Source: Gnetum montanum
Lineage: Eukaryota > Streptophyta > Gnetopsida > Gnetales > Gnetaceae
Length of the DNA: 51,982 nt
Assembly: GCA_015680685.1 (NCBI GenBank)
Contig: MNCI01001040.1
Coordinates: 48,411-100,392, forward strand
Direction of reading: 5' to 3'
Part shown: positions 23,278 through 34,323 of the stretch, in pieces
Position numbering within the stretch: the stretch's first letter is position 1
Layout: each line of letters begins with the position of its first letter
The notes under the pieces: model-generated
The model's input: only the letters and a program-made list of their open reading frames with translations
The model's database searches: none
What the model was told of the DNA's origin: nothing
Made by a program: the position numbers and the translations under genes

Positions 23278-24768
23278 TTGAACTTGAATCCTGAAGAAAA
23301 TATTGCAATTCAAAAAAGAGAAGAAAGAGTTATGATTCCTATGCAAGATTTTGCTCAATTTAAAGCTTTACCAGGTCCATCTCATGTTAAGATAGAGCCA
23401 GAACATGAAAGAGTAGGATCTGAAAAAGGACAATTAATGAGAGATATGTCTAACAAAATAGTGAAGCTTGAAAAAGCATTGGCAAGAGTAAATATCAAGG
23501 AAGAAAGGAAAAATAGAAAGCATAAACATCAAGACACTAAGTTAGTAGAAGATGAGGATGAAAGTGATCTTATTATGTCCAACTTTCTTGATATTGAATC
23601 TGATAATGAGTTATCTAGTGTTCACTATGCAAGTAAATCTTCTAGCAATGGATCTAGTGATACTTCTTCTCTATCAAGTTCTGAAGAAGATATGTCTTCA
23701 GATGAAGAATGTAATAACAATGAGGAAAATGGATATAGTCTTCGATCTAAGGAAAGACTAACTACTTCTAGACCCCCAAATGTTATTACTGATCCATCTA
23801 CTAAGAGAAAAGCTTTTGAGCCAAGTAGAAAGGATAAGAATAAAGGTAAAGACAATCAAGTGGAGCAAAGCACTCCAAATCAGTCTTTTAATAAATGGAT
23901 AAAGAGATCAAGCTTCATTGGTGATGGAGAATATGATTTGATAGAAGACCTTAAACATGTCAAGGCCAATATTAGCCTCTATCAGTTGCTTCAAATAGGA
24001 GATCAGCAAAGAAAGGCTTTAGAATTCATTAAAGGTAAAAGGAGAGCTAGAGAATCAGAGTTAAGTTATGTGTCTAGTAATGATGAGAAATTGAAGACTT
24101 CATATGATAAGGAAGCTCCTCCTTTCCTTTTGACAATGAAATTAAAGGATAAATACTTACACAATTGTTTGGTTGATTCTGGAGCTACGTCTACTATAAT
24201 GCCATTGTCTATATGTAAGAAACTTGGTTTGATTCCTGAAAAATCAAATAAAAAGATTGTTCAAGTGGATAAAAGTAGAGTGAAGATTGTGGGTCAATTA
24301 CCAAATGTTCTATTGGAAATTGCTTCTGAACCCCGCATCAGAAGTAGAGTAACTATTCAAGTGGCAGATATACCAGATTCACATAGTCTCTTATTGAGTA
24401 GAAGTTGGAGCAAGAATTTCTCAGGTTATATATCAACAGATTATTCTCACATGTGGCTACCTTGGAAAGGAGAACCAAATCAAATATACATCTATAGTGA
24501 ACCTTTCATGATGGATAACATTACTTCAAATGGAAGAAGTAGGATGGTTGAAAAAGGAGATGTTGAAAACAAGATTTGTACACTCCAAGAAAATGAAAAT
24601 TCATTTGAGAAAGAAGATGAGAGTATTACTGAAGACAAATCTCAAGAGGATCAAGTTGAAAGCTCCAGCGAGCCAAAAAGTAATAGAAAGATTGCTTATG
24701 AGAGGGTTAGAGATATGAGGATTCCTACCAGCGTAATCCTCCCCATTCTCTTCCCATCTCAAGAATAG
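23278..24768 (+). CDS. Nested element gag C-terminus and aspartic protease
   Basis: A 496-codon frame continues gag in phase. Residues 1-90 are a Glu/Lys-rich segment; about 90-155 is acidic and Ser-rich. About 225-245 carries EYDLIEDLKHVKANISLYQL. The protease begins near residue 280 with FLLTMKLKDKYLHNCLVDSG; the catalytic Asp is about residue 299 (24172). It continues with STIMPLSICKKLGL, a SLLLSRSWSKNFSGY strand and TDYSHMWLPWKG. The frame is unbroken for 1.49 kb, in contrast to surrounding elements. It ends with a normal stop 190 bases before the polypurine tract. No CCHC knuckle is visible. It should be read as a retrotransposon protein, not a host protease. Confidence 0.85.
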   Translation: MNLNPEENIAIQKREERVMIPMQDFAQFKALPGPSHVKIEPEHERVGSEKGQLMRDMSNKIVKLEKALARVNIKEERKNRKHKHQDTKLVEDEDESDLIMSNFLDIESDNELSSVHYASKSSSNGSSDTSSLSSSEEDMSSDEECNNNEENGYSLRSKERLTTSRPPNVITDPSTKRKAFEPSRKDKNKGKDNQVEQSTPNQSFNKWIKRSSFIGDGEYDLIEDLKHVKANISLYQLLQIGDQQRKALEFIKGKRRARESELSYVSSNDEKLKTSYDKEAPPFLLTMKLKDKYLHNCLVDSGATSTIMPLSICKKLGLIPEKSNKKIVQVDKSRVKIVGQLPNVLLEIASEPRIRSRVTIQVADIPDSHSLLLSRSWSKNFSGYISTDYSHMWLPWKGEPNQIYIYSEPFMMDNITSNGRSRMVEKGDVENKICTLQENENSFEKEDESITEDKSQEDQVESSSEPKSNRKIAYERVRDMRIPTSVILPILFPSQE

Positions 24769-24957
24769 TCCATGAACAAAGGACTTAATAATGTACAGTT
24801 TGTTTGTTTTCTTAGGAATGAGGTTTTTATACCACCAAACCTTATGTTTGATAGAAATTTTCCTCCAAAAAGATTTATCAGTTCAGATGTAAGAATTCAA
24901 TAAAAGCTTCAGTACAGTTCAGTTTTAAAATGGGGCTTGCATAAATTTCTTTAAGCT

Positions 24958-24973
24958 TTTAAGGGGGCAGAAA
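24958..24973 (+). promoter_or_regulatory. Polypurine tract of nested element
   Basis: tttaagggggcagaaa lies immediately before the TGTTGG start of the 3' LTR. This is the standard position and composition of the plus-strand primer. Confidence 0.85.
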
Positions 24974-25257
24974 TGTTGGCACATTTTGGCCATTTCATGG
25001 AGCAGACTGGTAAGATTAAATGGGTTAAAAGTCCTTGGAAAAGTGGCTAAAGTTTGGGTTTGAGAGAAAAAATATGAGAGCATAGTGCCTATATCAAGAT
25101 TACAAAGGGACCCAAAATCTTTAGACTTGGAAAGGTAAAATATATATATATATCCTCAAGTTTTGCAGCATATCTTGCTAATCTAGCCTCAACAAGTAGG
25201 AAGTAAGATACAGGTTTTTTGACCAGTTGAATACCATGGAAGGATTCTGAGAGAACC

Positions 25258-25509
25258 ATGCCCAACAAAAATGTTGATATTCTTCTTCTTGATGAAGCTA
25301 CAAGTGTTTTGGATGCTGAATCTAAAAGGATAGTGTAGGAAGCTCTTGGTAGAATCATGGTTAACAAAACAACTGTAATTGTTGCACATTGGTTGACCAT
25401 TGTCGCAGATATGATTGCTGTATTACAGCATGGTTCTATAGTTGAAAAAGTTAATGGCAATTCCCAAAGTGCATATTTCCAGCTTGTCAGGGGATGCATG
25501 AACGAAGGA
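25258..25509 (+). pseudogene. Captured ABCB transporter ATPase fragment, copy 2
   Basis: This is the same fragment as in the 5' LTR, including the TAG before EALGRIM and Trp after the H-loop His, so those defects were already in the copy that transposed. It lacks six bases (codons for Lys-Asn before ADMI) relative to copy 1 and has few other differences. The conserved Walker B LLLDEA, D-loop and H-loop His are readable. Confidence 0.85.
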
Positions 25510-26399
25510 GAATGTTTTTTATATTTTTTATTTCAGTTTGTTTGGCTCTCTCTCTACATTTGTTTTTGGGACTGGTGCTTGAGCTCCTCATGGCTTGTCT
25601 GTAAATCAATGATATGATATGGTGATTGGCTCCAACATTTCATCAACGATAGCGGCTTCTGGTTTTGTTTCCGTTTCCGTTTGCGTTTGAGGCCACAAAA
25701 CGAAGGAACGAATGAAGAGATAGTAAATGAACTGCAACAGCTGCGCCTATGATGCTACCTCCCATGGATTACCACTTTCCCTCTTCAAATGAGCGCTCCA
25801 TATCAAACTTTAATTCCACTAGAGCATTCAAAGCCCCTGAGAAAAGGAAAGATATGAATGAATTCTCTGGAAATGGCACTAAGTACAGAAAACGCAGTAA
25901 CAGAAAATGCCTGCAATAAAAAACGCAGCGATAGAAAATGCGGCAAACTAAACAAGAAAAATGAAGGCAAAAAACGGCATTGCAAAACAAGAATAGATTT
26001 TCAACCTACGTCTTCTGGTTAATTCACAAAATCTGCGGAGCAATGCTAGTGATGGTACCGCTGCGGTGCCCCTGCATCCACGTTAGCGATGCAACCAAGC
26101 TACAGCTACCAATTTTTGTGACGATAAGGTTCTCATTCCTTGAAAAAACCCTACGCGGCTCGTTCCACAACAACAGCCTAAGCAACCAAAGCACCAAGAC
26201 TGACAGCCATTTCAGTGGTCTCTTCGAATCTCGAGCAGAGGAAGAAGATGTGGATTTCTGGCCAATTTCACAGAAAAACATTTATGCAAAAACCCTAAGC
26301 AGCACATTCTAGAGAAATACGTTAAGTAGCAGCAACAGGGGCGAGCTTTTCAGCGAGCTCTTGGAATCCAGTGAAGACGAAGATGAGAATCATTTGTAG

Positions 26400-26640
26400 A
26401 CATCACGCAGAAGCTAGGCCAGGTAGCTGAAGTCACGGCATTCACGAACCGGCGCGCATTCATCCACATTCCAGAGCACATTGCGGTGGAGTGGCGACAG
26501 CGGTAGGAGCCCGATTACCTGAAGTGCAAGGGCCTCGCGGCAGCAGAGCAACGGCAGCAGAATGGAGGCCGAGCAATGGTGGAGGGTTTTGGAAACGTTT
26601 GACGACAAATGGCAGAAATTTACAAGTGGTGAAGTACAGT
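26400..26640 (+). other. GC-rich exon-like block in nested LTR, source unknown
   Basis: This stretch is clearly richer in G and C than the rest of the LTR. It contains an ATG frame at 26562 reading MEAEQWWRVLETFDDKWQKF, followed by a GTACAG plus T-run that could be a former 5' splice site or chance. I do not recognise the protein. It may be a second captured host segment or simply an old part of the LTR. The equivalent part of the 5' LTR is deleted, so it cannot be compared within the window. Confidence 0.35.
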
Positions 26641-27119
26641 TTTTTTTTTGGTCTACACACCTTACTACCGAGTACCATTCGCTGCTACGCCCAGTACAGA
26701 TGCACAAATATTACAAACTCCATGATTACTATCCCTATTGCTATGATTCAAATAAAATATTTTATGATTTAAAAAGGAGAAGATAGTTATGAAATATTTC
26801 TATAACATCCTATAAAAAAAGACATTCGGCTATTACTCCTATGGAAATTGTAACTTCCTATGATAGTTACAATTATAATATTTATAATTAATTTTAATTT
26901 GAATTATCATGAAGCCACTTGTCAATTGCAACCTTTTTATCTCTTTTGTGGTTGAAACCACCTAAAATTGTTGTAACTTACCTAACTTGTTGGGCAAGTA
27001 ACCTCCTAACTTGTTGGGCAAGAAATTTTCTAATTGGTTAGTCACGTTACTTGAGAGAAAAGTTAGGAGAGATATTTTTGAGATATTTGTGGGATATTTT
27101 GAAATTGTAACTTCCCTAC

Positions 27120-27145
27120 CTACCTTAGAACCCTATAAAAAGGCA
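27120..27145 (+). promoter_or_regulatory. TATA box of nested element LTR
   Basis: ccctataaaaaggcatca sits in a run of otherwise featureless sequence and gives a plausible U3/R boundary about 30 bases downstream. The truncated 5' LTR has lost this site, so the element has no promoter of its own upstream of gag. Confidence 0.6.
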
Positions 27146-28429
27146 TCAGGGGTCAAGGAGGATTTGGAAAGGGGGGATCAATTATAGGACTTCACACATC
27201 ATACTTGGGGTCTCATACATCACATTTTGAAGGCTACTAGTTAGCACTTGGGCTCTTGGAGACACTTTAAGTCTTGGGAGAAGAGCATTTGTAAAGAAGA
27301 AAGCGTGAACGATTGCTTGCAAGATGGCTTGCTAGAATAAAGATTTCAGCCTCTTTGTCATGGTCCTGTGAGTTATGCATTTCATTTTTTGTTTTGTTTA
27401 AATTGCTTAGCTAGTGGTTTAGATAGTATCATCCTTGGCAAGTAATTTTGGGATTTTTAGATTGCTCTTATTGTTCTTGTTGCCCGATAGAAATTTCTGT
27501 TAAAATTTTGCCATAGAAGCACTAGTGAATAAAAGCCTTAAGAGCATTTTAGTAGTAAATTTCATTATTGTGCAATGTTTGGGAACTACTATTGGGTTGT
27601 TGAAAGAGAGCCTCTGTTTGTAGTCACGCTGTGGAAAAATCTAGTAGTCAAGAGGGTTCAGAAAATCTTTGGTATTTTGATGGGACCAGAATAGCTTCTT
27701 TATCTTTAAAGTGATTTTCCGTGTTATTTCAATCAGAAATTGTCAAGTCTTTTAAAGGTTCTGTTTGAATGCAATCGTTGGCATCTATTGTCTAGTCAAA
27801 GTGGAGTCTCGTACGTGGTAGTTTACGCAGCGATTTTTGGTAGCACAGTAGGATTGTCTTGAAGATATTGCTTGTTTGAACCTTGGAAGTTTGAACAATT
27901 CATAGATATTGAATTTGGGATAGCTTTATTGTGAAGTTTTTACTCGTATCATTTTACCTTGTTTAAATATTTGAGGTCTACACAAATCTGCTTTCTTTTC
28001 TTTTCTGTTTATTTCCATCGAATCTTGCTCTATTTCTAGTTTTCTTGTGGAACTATCTCTTTCTCTGGGGAAAATTAGGAGTAGATTGCGGAGTTGTGCC
28101 TAAATGTTTTTACAAAATTTTATTTCTTACAAGTAGGTATTATAAGGACCGCGTAGACTAGGCAGTTAAACAAAATAGGAAATTTTCAAGAACTCACAGT
28201 ACTTGGCAAAGTTGGCTGAATCTCTTTAAAGTAAGTCATTTATAGTTTACACACAACGCAATCGTTACATTTCTCACAACTGCACACCGCAACAGCACAC
28301 ACACATACTCACATTAACTACTGAGTCTATTTGGAGGTATCTGGGCCTTGGTGTAGCCAACGACCAGCAGACACCTAAATCCTCTTCGAGGACACTCGTT
28401 GGCGGTCGCGTCCCAAATGGTCGCCAACA

Positions 28430-28434
28430 CCTAT
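28430..28434. repeat. Target site duplication of nested element, right copy (cctat)
   Basis: It is identical to 21472-21476, after which element C sequence resumes. Confidence 0.9.
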
Positions 28435-29775
28435 CACACAAACAATTGACATTGCATCTATAATCATAGTAAGCACAACCCATGTAGTAGAGTGGTATGA
28501 GAACATTAAATTATACCTTCTATAGAGTGAACCTCTATAGCATCTAACCACTACTCAAAAGGATGTAGTATGAAAGAGATCATGGCAGTACATCATCATG
28601 GGTGATAACACATTGTGTTTTCAATTCTATGATGGCATACTAATAACTTGTGTTAGCAATATAAAATCATAGATTATCATTAAAAAAGTCCACAATGGAC
28701 TCTACGGAGGCCACATAGCACCCAGGGCAATGGTGGCAAAGATTAGATGCTTAGGCTACTATTGGCCATACATGGAGTGCAACTGCATCTTGAAGGTTAA
28801 GACATGTGACACATGTCAATGGCATGGTAACTTAATTCATGTTCCACCCATTTAATTTCATACAACACAAATCACATGGTTGTTCCAATGTTGGGGGCTA
28901 AACATCATAGGGCCAATAACGCCTATGTCCTCCATAGGGCATAGCTTCATTATAACTATTATTGAGTATTTTACAAAGTGGGTTGAAGCTATTTCCCTTA
29001 GAAAGACTACATCACAGTAGGTTTTAAAATTCATACTTGATAACATAATGCTCTATTTTTGTTTACCCATGACCATAGTCATAGATAACGGGCCACAGTT
29101 TAGTAGTGCTAAGACCAAAGCCTTTTGCGAATGCCTTGGAATCAAACATCCCTTTTTGTCACCCTACTACCTATAGGTGAATGGCCAAGAAAAGGTAATG
29201 AACAAGGTCATCATCAATCTTTTAAAGAAGATTCTTAGTTGTAGTAAATAGTGATGGCATGAGCAATTGATCTATGCACTTTGGGCCTACCACATAACAT
29301 GAAGGACTACAATAGGTAAGATGCCATACTATTTGGTTTATGGATCTAAAGTAATCTTACCTCTTGAATTATAGGTCCCATCACTATGTGTAATCATCTC
29401 AAGCTTCATCAACAAGGCTTAGAATGACAAGTTGAGAACCATGGACCTCAACTCAATAGAGGAGGAGCACATGCAAATGCCTGGTTAAATCAAGTGGTAG
29501 AAACAAATGTAATGGAAAAAACACCATCACAATCAGCATCAACACCTAATCAAGAAAGGGGACTTGGTCCTCAAGGTCATTTTTGAACTTGTGGATAAAT
29601 TCTTAGCCAATTGGGAAGGGCCTTTCTTGGTCATCAAGGCCTATGACAATGGAGCATTCAAGCTTGCTGAGCATAAGGACAATAAATTTTCCAATTCAAT
29701 AAACCACTCATATCTGANGGACAATAAATTTTCCAATTCAATAAACCACTCATATCTGAAGATATACTACACATA
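28435..29775 (+). pseudogene. Element C: integrase, inactivated
   Basis: The HHCC zinc-binding domain is readable as HNGLYGGH, then YYWPYMECNCILKVKTCDTC and QWHG (28690-28825). The catalytic core follows: GLNIIGPITP, where the first catalytic Asp is Asn, YFTKWVEAISLRKTTS, IVIDNGPQFSS with the second Asp intact, and NGQEKVMNKVIINLLKKIL with the Glu. A C-terminal beta-barrel-like part (FLANWEGPFLVIKAYDNGAF, about 29597-29656) ends at about 29775. Several TAG stops interrupt it. Confidence 0.85.
29677..29759 (+). other. Assembly join: 41-bp duplication around an N
   Basis: ggacaataaattttccaatt and the next 21 bases occur twice, separated only by one N at 29718. The duplication breaks an otherwise collinear integrase C-terminus. 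This looks like an unmerged contig overlap, not biology. Confidence 0.85.
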
Positions 29776-29814
29776 GCATGTAGTGCCTCATCAATAATAA
29801 AGAAAGGTAAGCGA

Positions 29815-30307
29815 TAGTCTGCTATGATTATAAACTAGCACAGACCATCCACTATGATGCTAAACTAGCATAGGTAGTCTACTATGACTATAAACTAACA
29901 TAGATTATCTGCTATGATGTTGAACTAGCATAAATAGTAAGCTATGACTATAAACTAGTATAGACCATCTGCTATGATGGTAAATTAGCATAGGTAGTCT
30001 ACTATAACTATAAACTAGCACAACAAGTCCACTATGGCTATAAACTATCACAAAACGTTCACCATGACTATAAACTACGATACACCATCTACTATGATGC
30101 TAAATTGGCACAACTCATACTTGGATCATGATGTTAAACTCACACAACATCCATAGTCTACTACGATGTTAAACTAGTATATAGCAATCTGCTAGGACTA
30201 TAAACTAGCACATCATGGTTTGCTAGGACCTTAAACTAGGTCCACGGTCTACTAGGATCCTAAGCTAGCGAAGCATATAGTCTACTAAGACCTTAAACTA
30301 GGTTTAT
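29815..30307 (+). repeat. 30-bp tandem array in element C 3' region
   Basis: About 16 diverged units of roughly 30 bp have the pattern tctNctatgatNctaaactagcata. It lies between the integrase end and the 3' LTR. Four units of the same family, inverted, mark the 3' end of element B (6026-6150). Confidence 0.85.
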
Positions 30308-31817
30308 AGTTCAACACACATAATTCTGTGGACAAGCGAATGATAATACTTCCAACTCCATGCCATTTTCCCACATCTTGTGGGCAGGGTAGTGGCACTA
30401 TAGTTCTATAATGAATTTCCTGTCATCAGAAGAGGCCTCTAGAATATTTTTAGCATCATCATCCTTTAGCATTTTGTTGATCTTCTGGAAATGCCCTTGG
30501 TCATTTGTTAACCTTCTGAAGCTCTTGCCATGGCCACTGATGTTACCAGCTTCAAGCCACACCCACAGCATTATCGACCTTGGGCATTTTATTATTACTT
30601 AGAGCTCTCATCATCAGCACAACCCTTTGGAGTAGCGGCAGCATTATGGCCCCCATCTTCTCATTGACTCTGTCAGGCTCTTGCCATTGGTTGGGCACTC
30701 GGCACTAGTGTGGTTGTTGAAGCTTTTGTAGCCTTCTTACTCTGACACTTGCATTGGTCTTCCTACACTAGCTCTTCAAGCTCTTGCAATTAGTTCATCC
30801 TCACATCTAGTAGTTTTCTCTTGTCTCATGTTGTGTGGTTTTTTTCTTGTTTTTCTCTATTTTGTGTTTGTAGGATGAAGCCCTGGAGGTGGTTGTGTAG
30901 AGACACATCCCATTGTAGTGGAAAGTTACCAAATTACTTTGATGTGCACAATTAGGCTAGTTGAACCACTCAAAAGTGCACATTCCTATTGCCTCGCTTT
31001 AGCCTACTTACATTTACCCCTTATTACCTTGCCTTTTCCTACCTTATTCTAAATCATCAAGCTTGCAACCCCTTCAATGCACATGGCACCTTCTCTGTCA
31101 ACTACAAAACTGATAGTAAACATAACACAACTCATCCTATGGGGAGCCTCTATGGTCTGGTCAAAGCCCAAGCAGATGTAACACAACTCATCCTATGGAG
31201 GAAACACCTATCCTATAGATGTGACATGGTTGCACTAAAGCTAAGCCTATTAGGTGGCACTTAGCCCACCTAATGAAAAGCATCCTGCAGCTAGCATCTT
31301 GCAATGTGCAAAACCCAAATAGGTTCATCGTAGCCACAAAAAAAGTACAAAATGCAAAAAAAGAGAGAAAAAGCAAAGAAAAATAGGGTAAAACATGTCC
31401 CTAGGAAAAATTAGTAAAGTTGCAATTTCACAACCAATCCAACCTTGAATCCACATCAACCTTCTCATAAGCACTCCAACGAGAGGCCACACTTTTAGGG
31501 ACAAGCCATTTTGGTGCCATGGATTTTGACATTTTAATAAGAATTCTAACAAGAGGTCACCATTTTGGCAACAAGCCACCTTGGTGCCGCACCTGGCAAT
31601 CTCATATTTTTTGCATTTCATTCCTCTATTTCCCCTAGCACATTCTCTACATCCTTTATCTCTAGCATACCTTTATCCTTAGCACTCTTGAGCATGATGA
31701 AGTGACATCTACTTGGGTATTGATGAACAATGTTGGTGTTAGGCCTACTATGGTGTTTTACATTCTCTATTGACATCTCTTGGGCCACTCCTCCAAACAT
31801 CAATTAATAGGAACTAA
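30308..31817 (+). other. Element C 3' noncoding spacer
   Basis: No gene is recognisable. It holds a short direct repeat of acacaactcatcctatgg (31127 and 31181), a two-unit repeat of about 90 bp (about 31470-31600, with gacaagccattttggtgcc and its copy) and an A-rich stretch (31335-31385). A clear polypurine tract next to the LTR at 31818 is not visible. Confidence 0.5.
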
Positions 31818-33471
31818 TGAAACACCACCAAATTTAGGCCATAGGGTCTTGACTCCAAATTTTTCTAATTTTCAAAACCTGGAAAAAAAATTTTAAGTGT
31901 TGAGACTACGCTTCCCTCTACTAGGATTATGCTTCAGAGCATAGTCAGTGTAGATAACACAAACAGTCTAGATTTTCAAAATTTTTCTAAGTGTTGATAG
32001 CAGCTATAGAATTTTCCAAGTGTTGTAGTATGCTCTCCTTGTCAAGACTATGCTCTAGAGTATGGTCAGCACACTAGTGGCTAGTTTTGCAAATCCTCCT
32101 AAGTATCAAGCTAGAGGTTGTTGGGCATGATTGGGATGGAAGAAACAATTTGGTAGATTTTCTAACTTCTGATACTATGCTTCCTACTACACTCCTAAGG
32201 ATAGTTAGCGTAGTCTACATGAACACATCAATTTTTTCCAAATTCTTCTAAGTGTCAGGGCTACTCTCTCATTACTAGGACTATGCTCTAGAGTGTAGTT
32301 AGTGTAGTCTACATTAAAACACATTTTCTGGTAAAATTTGTCTAGTTATTGGACTATGATCTAGAGTGTAGTCAGTGTAGTCATGTAGAACTACCTCTAG
32401 AAGCCTCTAGAACTCAACACCTACCTACATCTTAGCTCCAACATTCCTTTAGCAAGTAAGATCAACAACTTGCATTTCATTTGGATGTCCCATTTGCCCC
32501 TAAATTATACCTAGACTCAACAACACTCGAGAGAGTGAACAACATAGTCTCCAAAATTGCACTTTTGCATTATTTTTAGGTACATTGCGATTTTTCTGGC
32601 ACTTGGACATGTAGTCTTGGTAGTGTAGTCATAATTTGGTATTCTCATAGGGTCCATTGGAGCACACTAGCATAACACCATTTTCTTCAATGGGACTGTA
32701 GTTGGATGTAGCATAGTCCCAACTACCCACCTGCCACATGGCACTTGATCTACAACTTATGCTAACCCTAGTCCTATAAATACCCTAGTGCTTCATGTTT
32801 TAGAGATGGGAATTTTTGAAGCAATTGATTGACATTTGAGCATTTGGAAAACTCAGACTACACTTGGAACTCTTGGGCAGACACCATTGCACACCACAAC
32901 AACACCATTGCATACCACCCAGCACATTGCCAACCACCGCAACTTGCAGGATGCTATGAAAGCCAACTTGATAGGCTTAAAATTCATGGTGGATGTCAAT
33001 TTTTGTAGCCCACACACCCTAAGAGTATGAATACATTGATTATTATGCCTATTTGTACACCACGTACCACCTCACCTTTTCCTTGCAGTTAACTATGCTC
33101 CCCCCATTTGGGAAGGTGTTGCTTTCTCTCTCACTCTCATCTTATGCATTTTTAGCATCTTGTTTCACATTTTAGCATTCTACTCACATTTTTCACCATT
33201 TTACACATATTTTCATGTTTTCACCCTCATTTTTCACCGTAAACCTTGACTACGCTCACCCCCATAGGCATCACAAATGTTGCAAACACCATGCAAACCC
33301 CTAGCATTTGTTTCATCATAACACTTCTAATTCCCAATTTGATCAACAAGATTGTTCTAGGCACCCCACCTTTGTTTTCTAGTAGGCCCTCATGTGAAAG
33401 CAAGGTTAAGGTTTTGTGACCACGAACCTCTTAGTATACCATTCCAACCTTCAATGTTATTGATCGCTATA
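31818..33471 (+). mobile_element. Element C 3' LTR
   Basis: It starts TGAAACACCACCAAATTTAG and ends GATCGCTATA, followed by the TSD atagt. It has the same U3 palindrome array, telobox-TATA block (32761-32784) and U5 as the 5' LTR. Confidence 0.88.
32761..32784 (+). promoter_or_regulatory. Element C 3' LTR core promoter
   Basis: gctaaccctagtcctataaa matches 15464-15484 with one substitution. Confidence 0.65.
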
Positions 33472-34305
33472 ATAGTCTATTCCTACTTCACACTCATTTG
33501 TTTAGATGAGCTGGGTAAGTATCCAATAGTAGGGTTCTGTGTGCAAGATGAAGTCAACTGGGGAGGGGATATACTCCTATCCATTTTGGTGGATAAGCTG
33601 ATAACTCCATTTCTCTTTCATGTCCAAGTGGTCTACGAATAGGCCTACTTGGATCTTCATGTAGATAAAGTTATATTATTTATCATTTAGCGTAGTATAC
33701 TCGGGGTCTTGGCCATGTAGCATAAGGGATTGCCTTGGCTCTTTCATAGCAGGACTAACATAGTAGTCAATCTTATTTTCTTATTAGGTGGGTAAGATAG
33801 CTAGTGTGCTTAGGATTGATGTTAAAGATTTTTTGAAACTCATGTGTGTAGATTAATTTGCAAGAGGGGATTGCAGAGGTTGCTAGTTGTGGAAAATGCC
33901 TAACTTTGCTACCTACGAAAAATGACTAGCTTTGGTGGTTGCAAAAAAATAGCTAACTCTAGAGACTACATAAAAATGGCTAACTCTAGAGACTATGCTC
34001 TCTACACTGAGAACTAACTATGCTCTCTATGTTGAGAGCTAACTACACTCTCTATTAAATGCCTAGAGTTTGGCCAATTGTAGGAATGCATGTTGTTATG
34101 TAGGGTTCTGGAGGAACCAACTACTAGGTCCAATCTACACCACCCGATTAGTAGATGATGCCCATGCCAACCTCAGATCTGGCTACTACTACATGTGAAA
34201 TAGGTCCACAAGGTTGTCATGGTCTATACTAGCTCAAAGCTAGCAATGGTGATGTAGAAAGCACATAAGAAAACTACAATGGAGACTGAAAAGGAAAATT
34301 GTTTA
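33472..34305 (-). pseudogene. Element D: leader and start of gag, right of element C
   Basis: After the TSD copy at 33472-33476 the sequence aligns with the N-terminal gag and leader of B (9720-10200), for example cttgtttgcatagatgag against catttgtttagatgag. It therefore continues D gag from 14517. Leader repeats of the aaaaatNgctaactc type lie at about 33885-34000. It shows that D was one element before C inserted. Confidence 0.72.
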
Positions 34306-34323
34306 GCCCTTCTTCTAGTGCTA
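34306..34323 (-). promoter_or_regulatory. Element D primer binding site (putative)
   Basis: The minus strand reads TAGCACTAGAAGAAGGGC, 6 bases after the LTR end, a decayed copy of the site in A, B and C. Confidence 0.6.

Larger units (their letters stand above)
21477..28429 (+). mobile_element. Nested gag-protease-only LTR retrotransposon (TR-GAG-like)
   Basis: It is delimited by 5-bp duplications (cctat) and by TGTTGGC/GCCAACA inverted ends. The 3' LTR is complete (24974-28429, 3456 bp). The 5' LTR keeps only its first 1.35 kb, because one deletion removed the rest of the LTR including its TATA box, the primer site and the start of gag. The interior has gag and protease, then 190 noncoding bases and a polypurine tract; there is no RT, RNase H or integrase. 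I counted about 70 differences between the LTRs over 1.34 kb, about 95 percent identity, so it is much younger than its host C. Mobility would have needed enzymes from another element. Confidence 0.9.
24974..28429 (+). mobile_element. Nested element 3' LTR (3456 bp, complete)
   Basis: It starts TGTTGGCACATTTTGGCC and ends GGTCGCCAACA. U3 carries the ABCB fragment (25258-25509) and a GC-rich exon-like block (about 26400-26640). It also has a two-copy repeat of ctaacttgttgggcaag near 26980-27023 and a TATA box at 27134. Candidate poly(A) signals (aataaa) are at about 27337 and 27529. At 3.46 kb it is long for an LTR. Confidence 0.88.
14518..33471 (+). mobile_element. Element C: Ty3/gypsy Tat-lineage retrotransposon with nested insertion
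   Basis: C is complete end to end. It has a 5' LTR (14518-16175), primer site, leader, decayed gag, RT, RNase H, archaeal-type RNase H and integrase, a 30-bp tandem array, a 3' spacer and a 3' LTR (31818-33471), flanked by a 5-bp duplication. Without the nested 6.95-kb element and its extra TSD copy, C is about 12.0 kb. The dual RNase H and the long 3' noncoding region with tandem repeats are Tat-lineage traits. By eye the two LTRs are about 80 percent identical in their first 230 bases, so it is an old insertion. I did not recognise its protease. Confidence 0.88.

Noticed and set aside
23278-24768. A host aspartic protease gene
   Set aside because: The frame continues gag in phase and lies between LTRs with a polypurine tract, so it is retrotransposon sequence.
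29815-30307. CRISPR-like array or satellite
   Set aside because: Units are tandem without spacers, diverged and at the 3' end of a Tat element, as expected for its 3'-UTR array.
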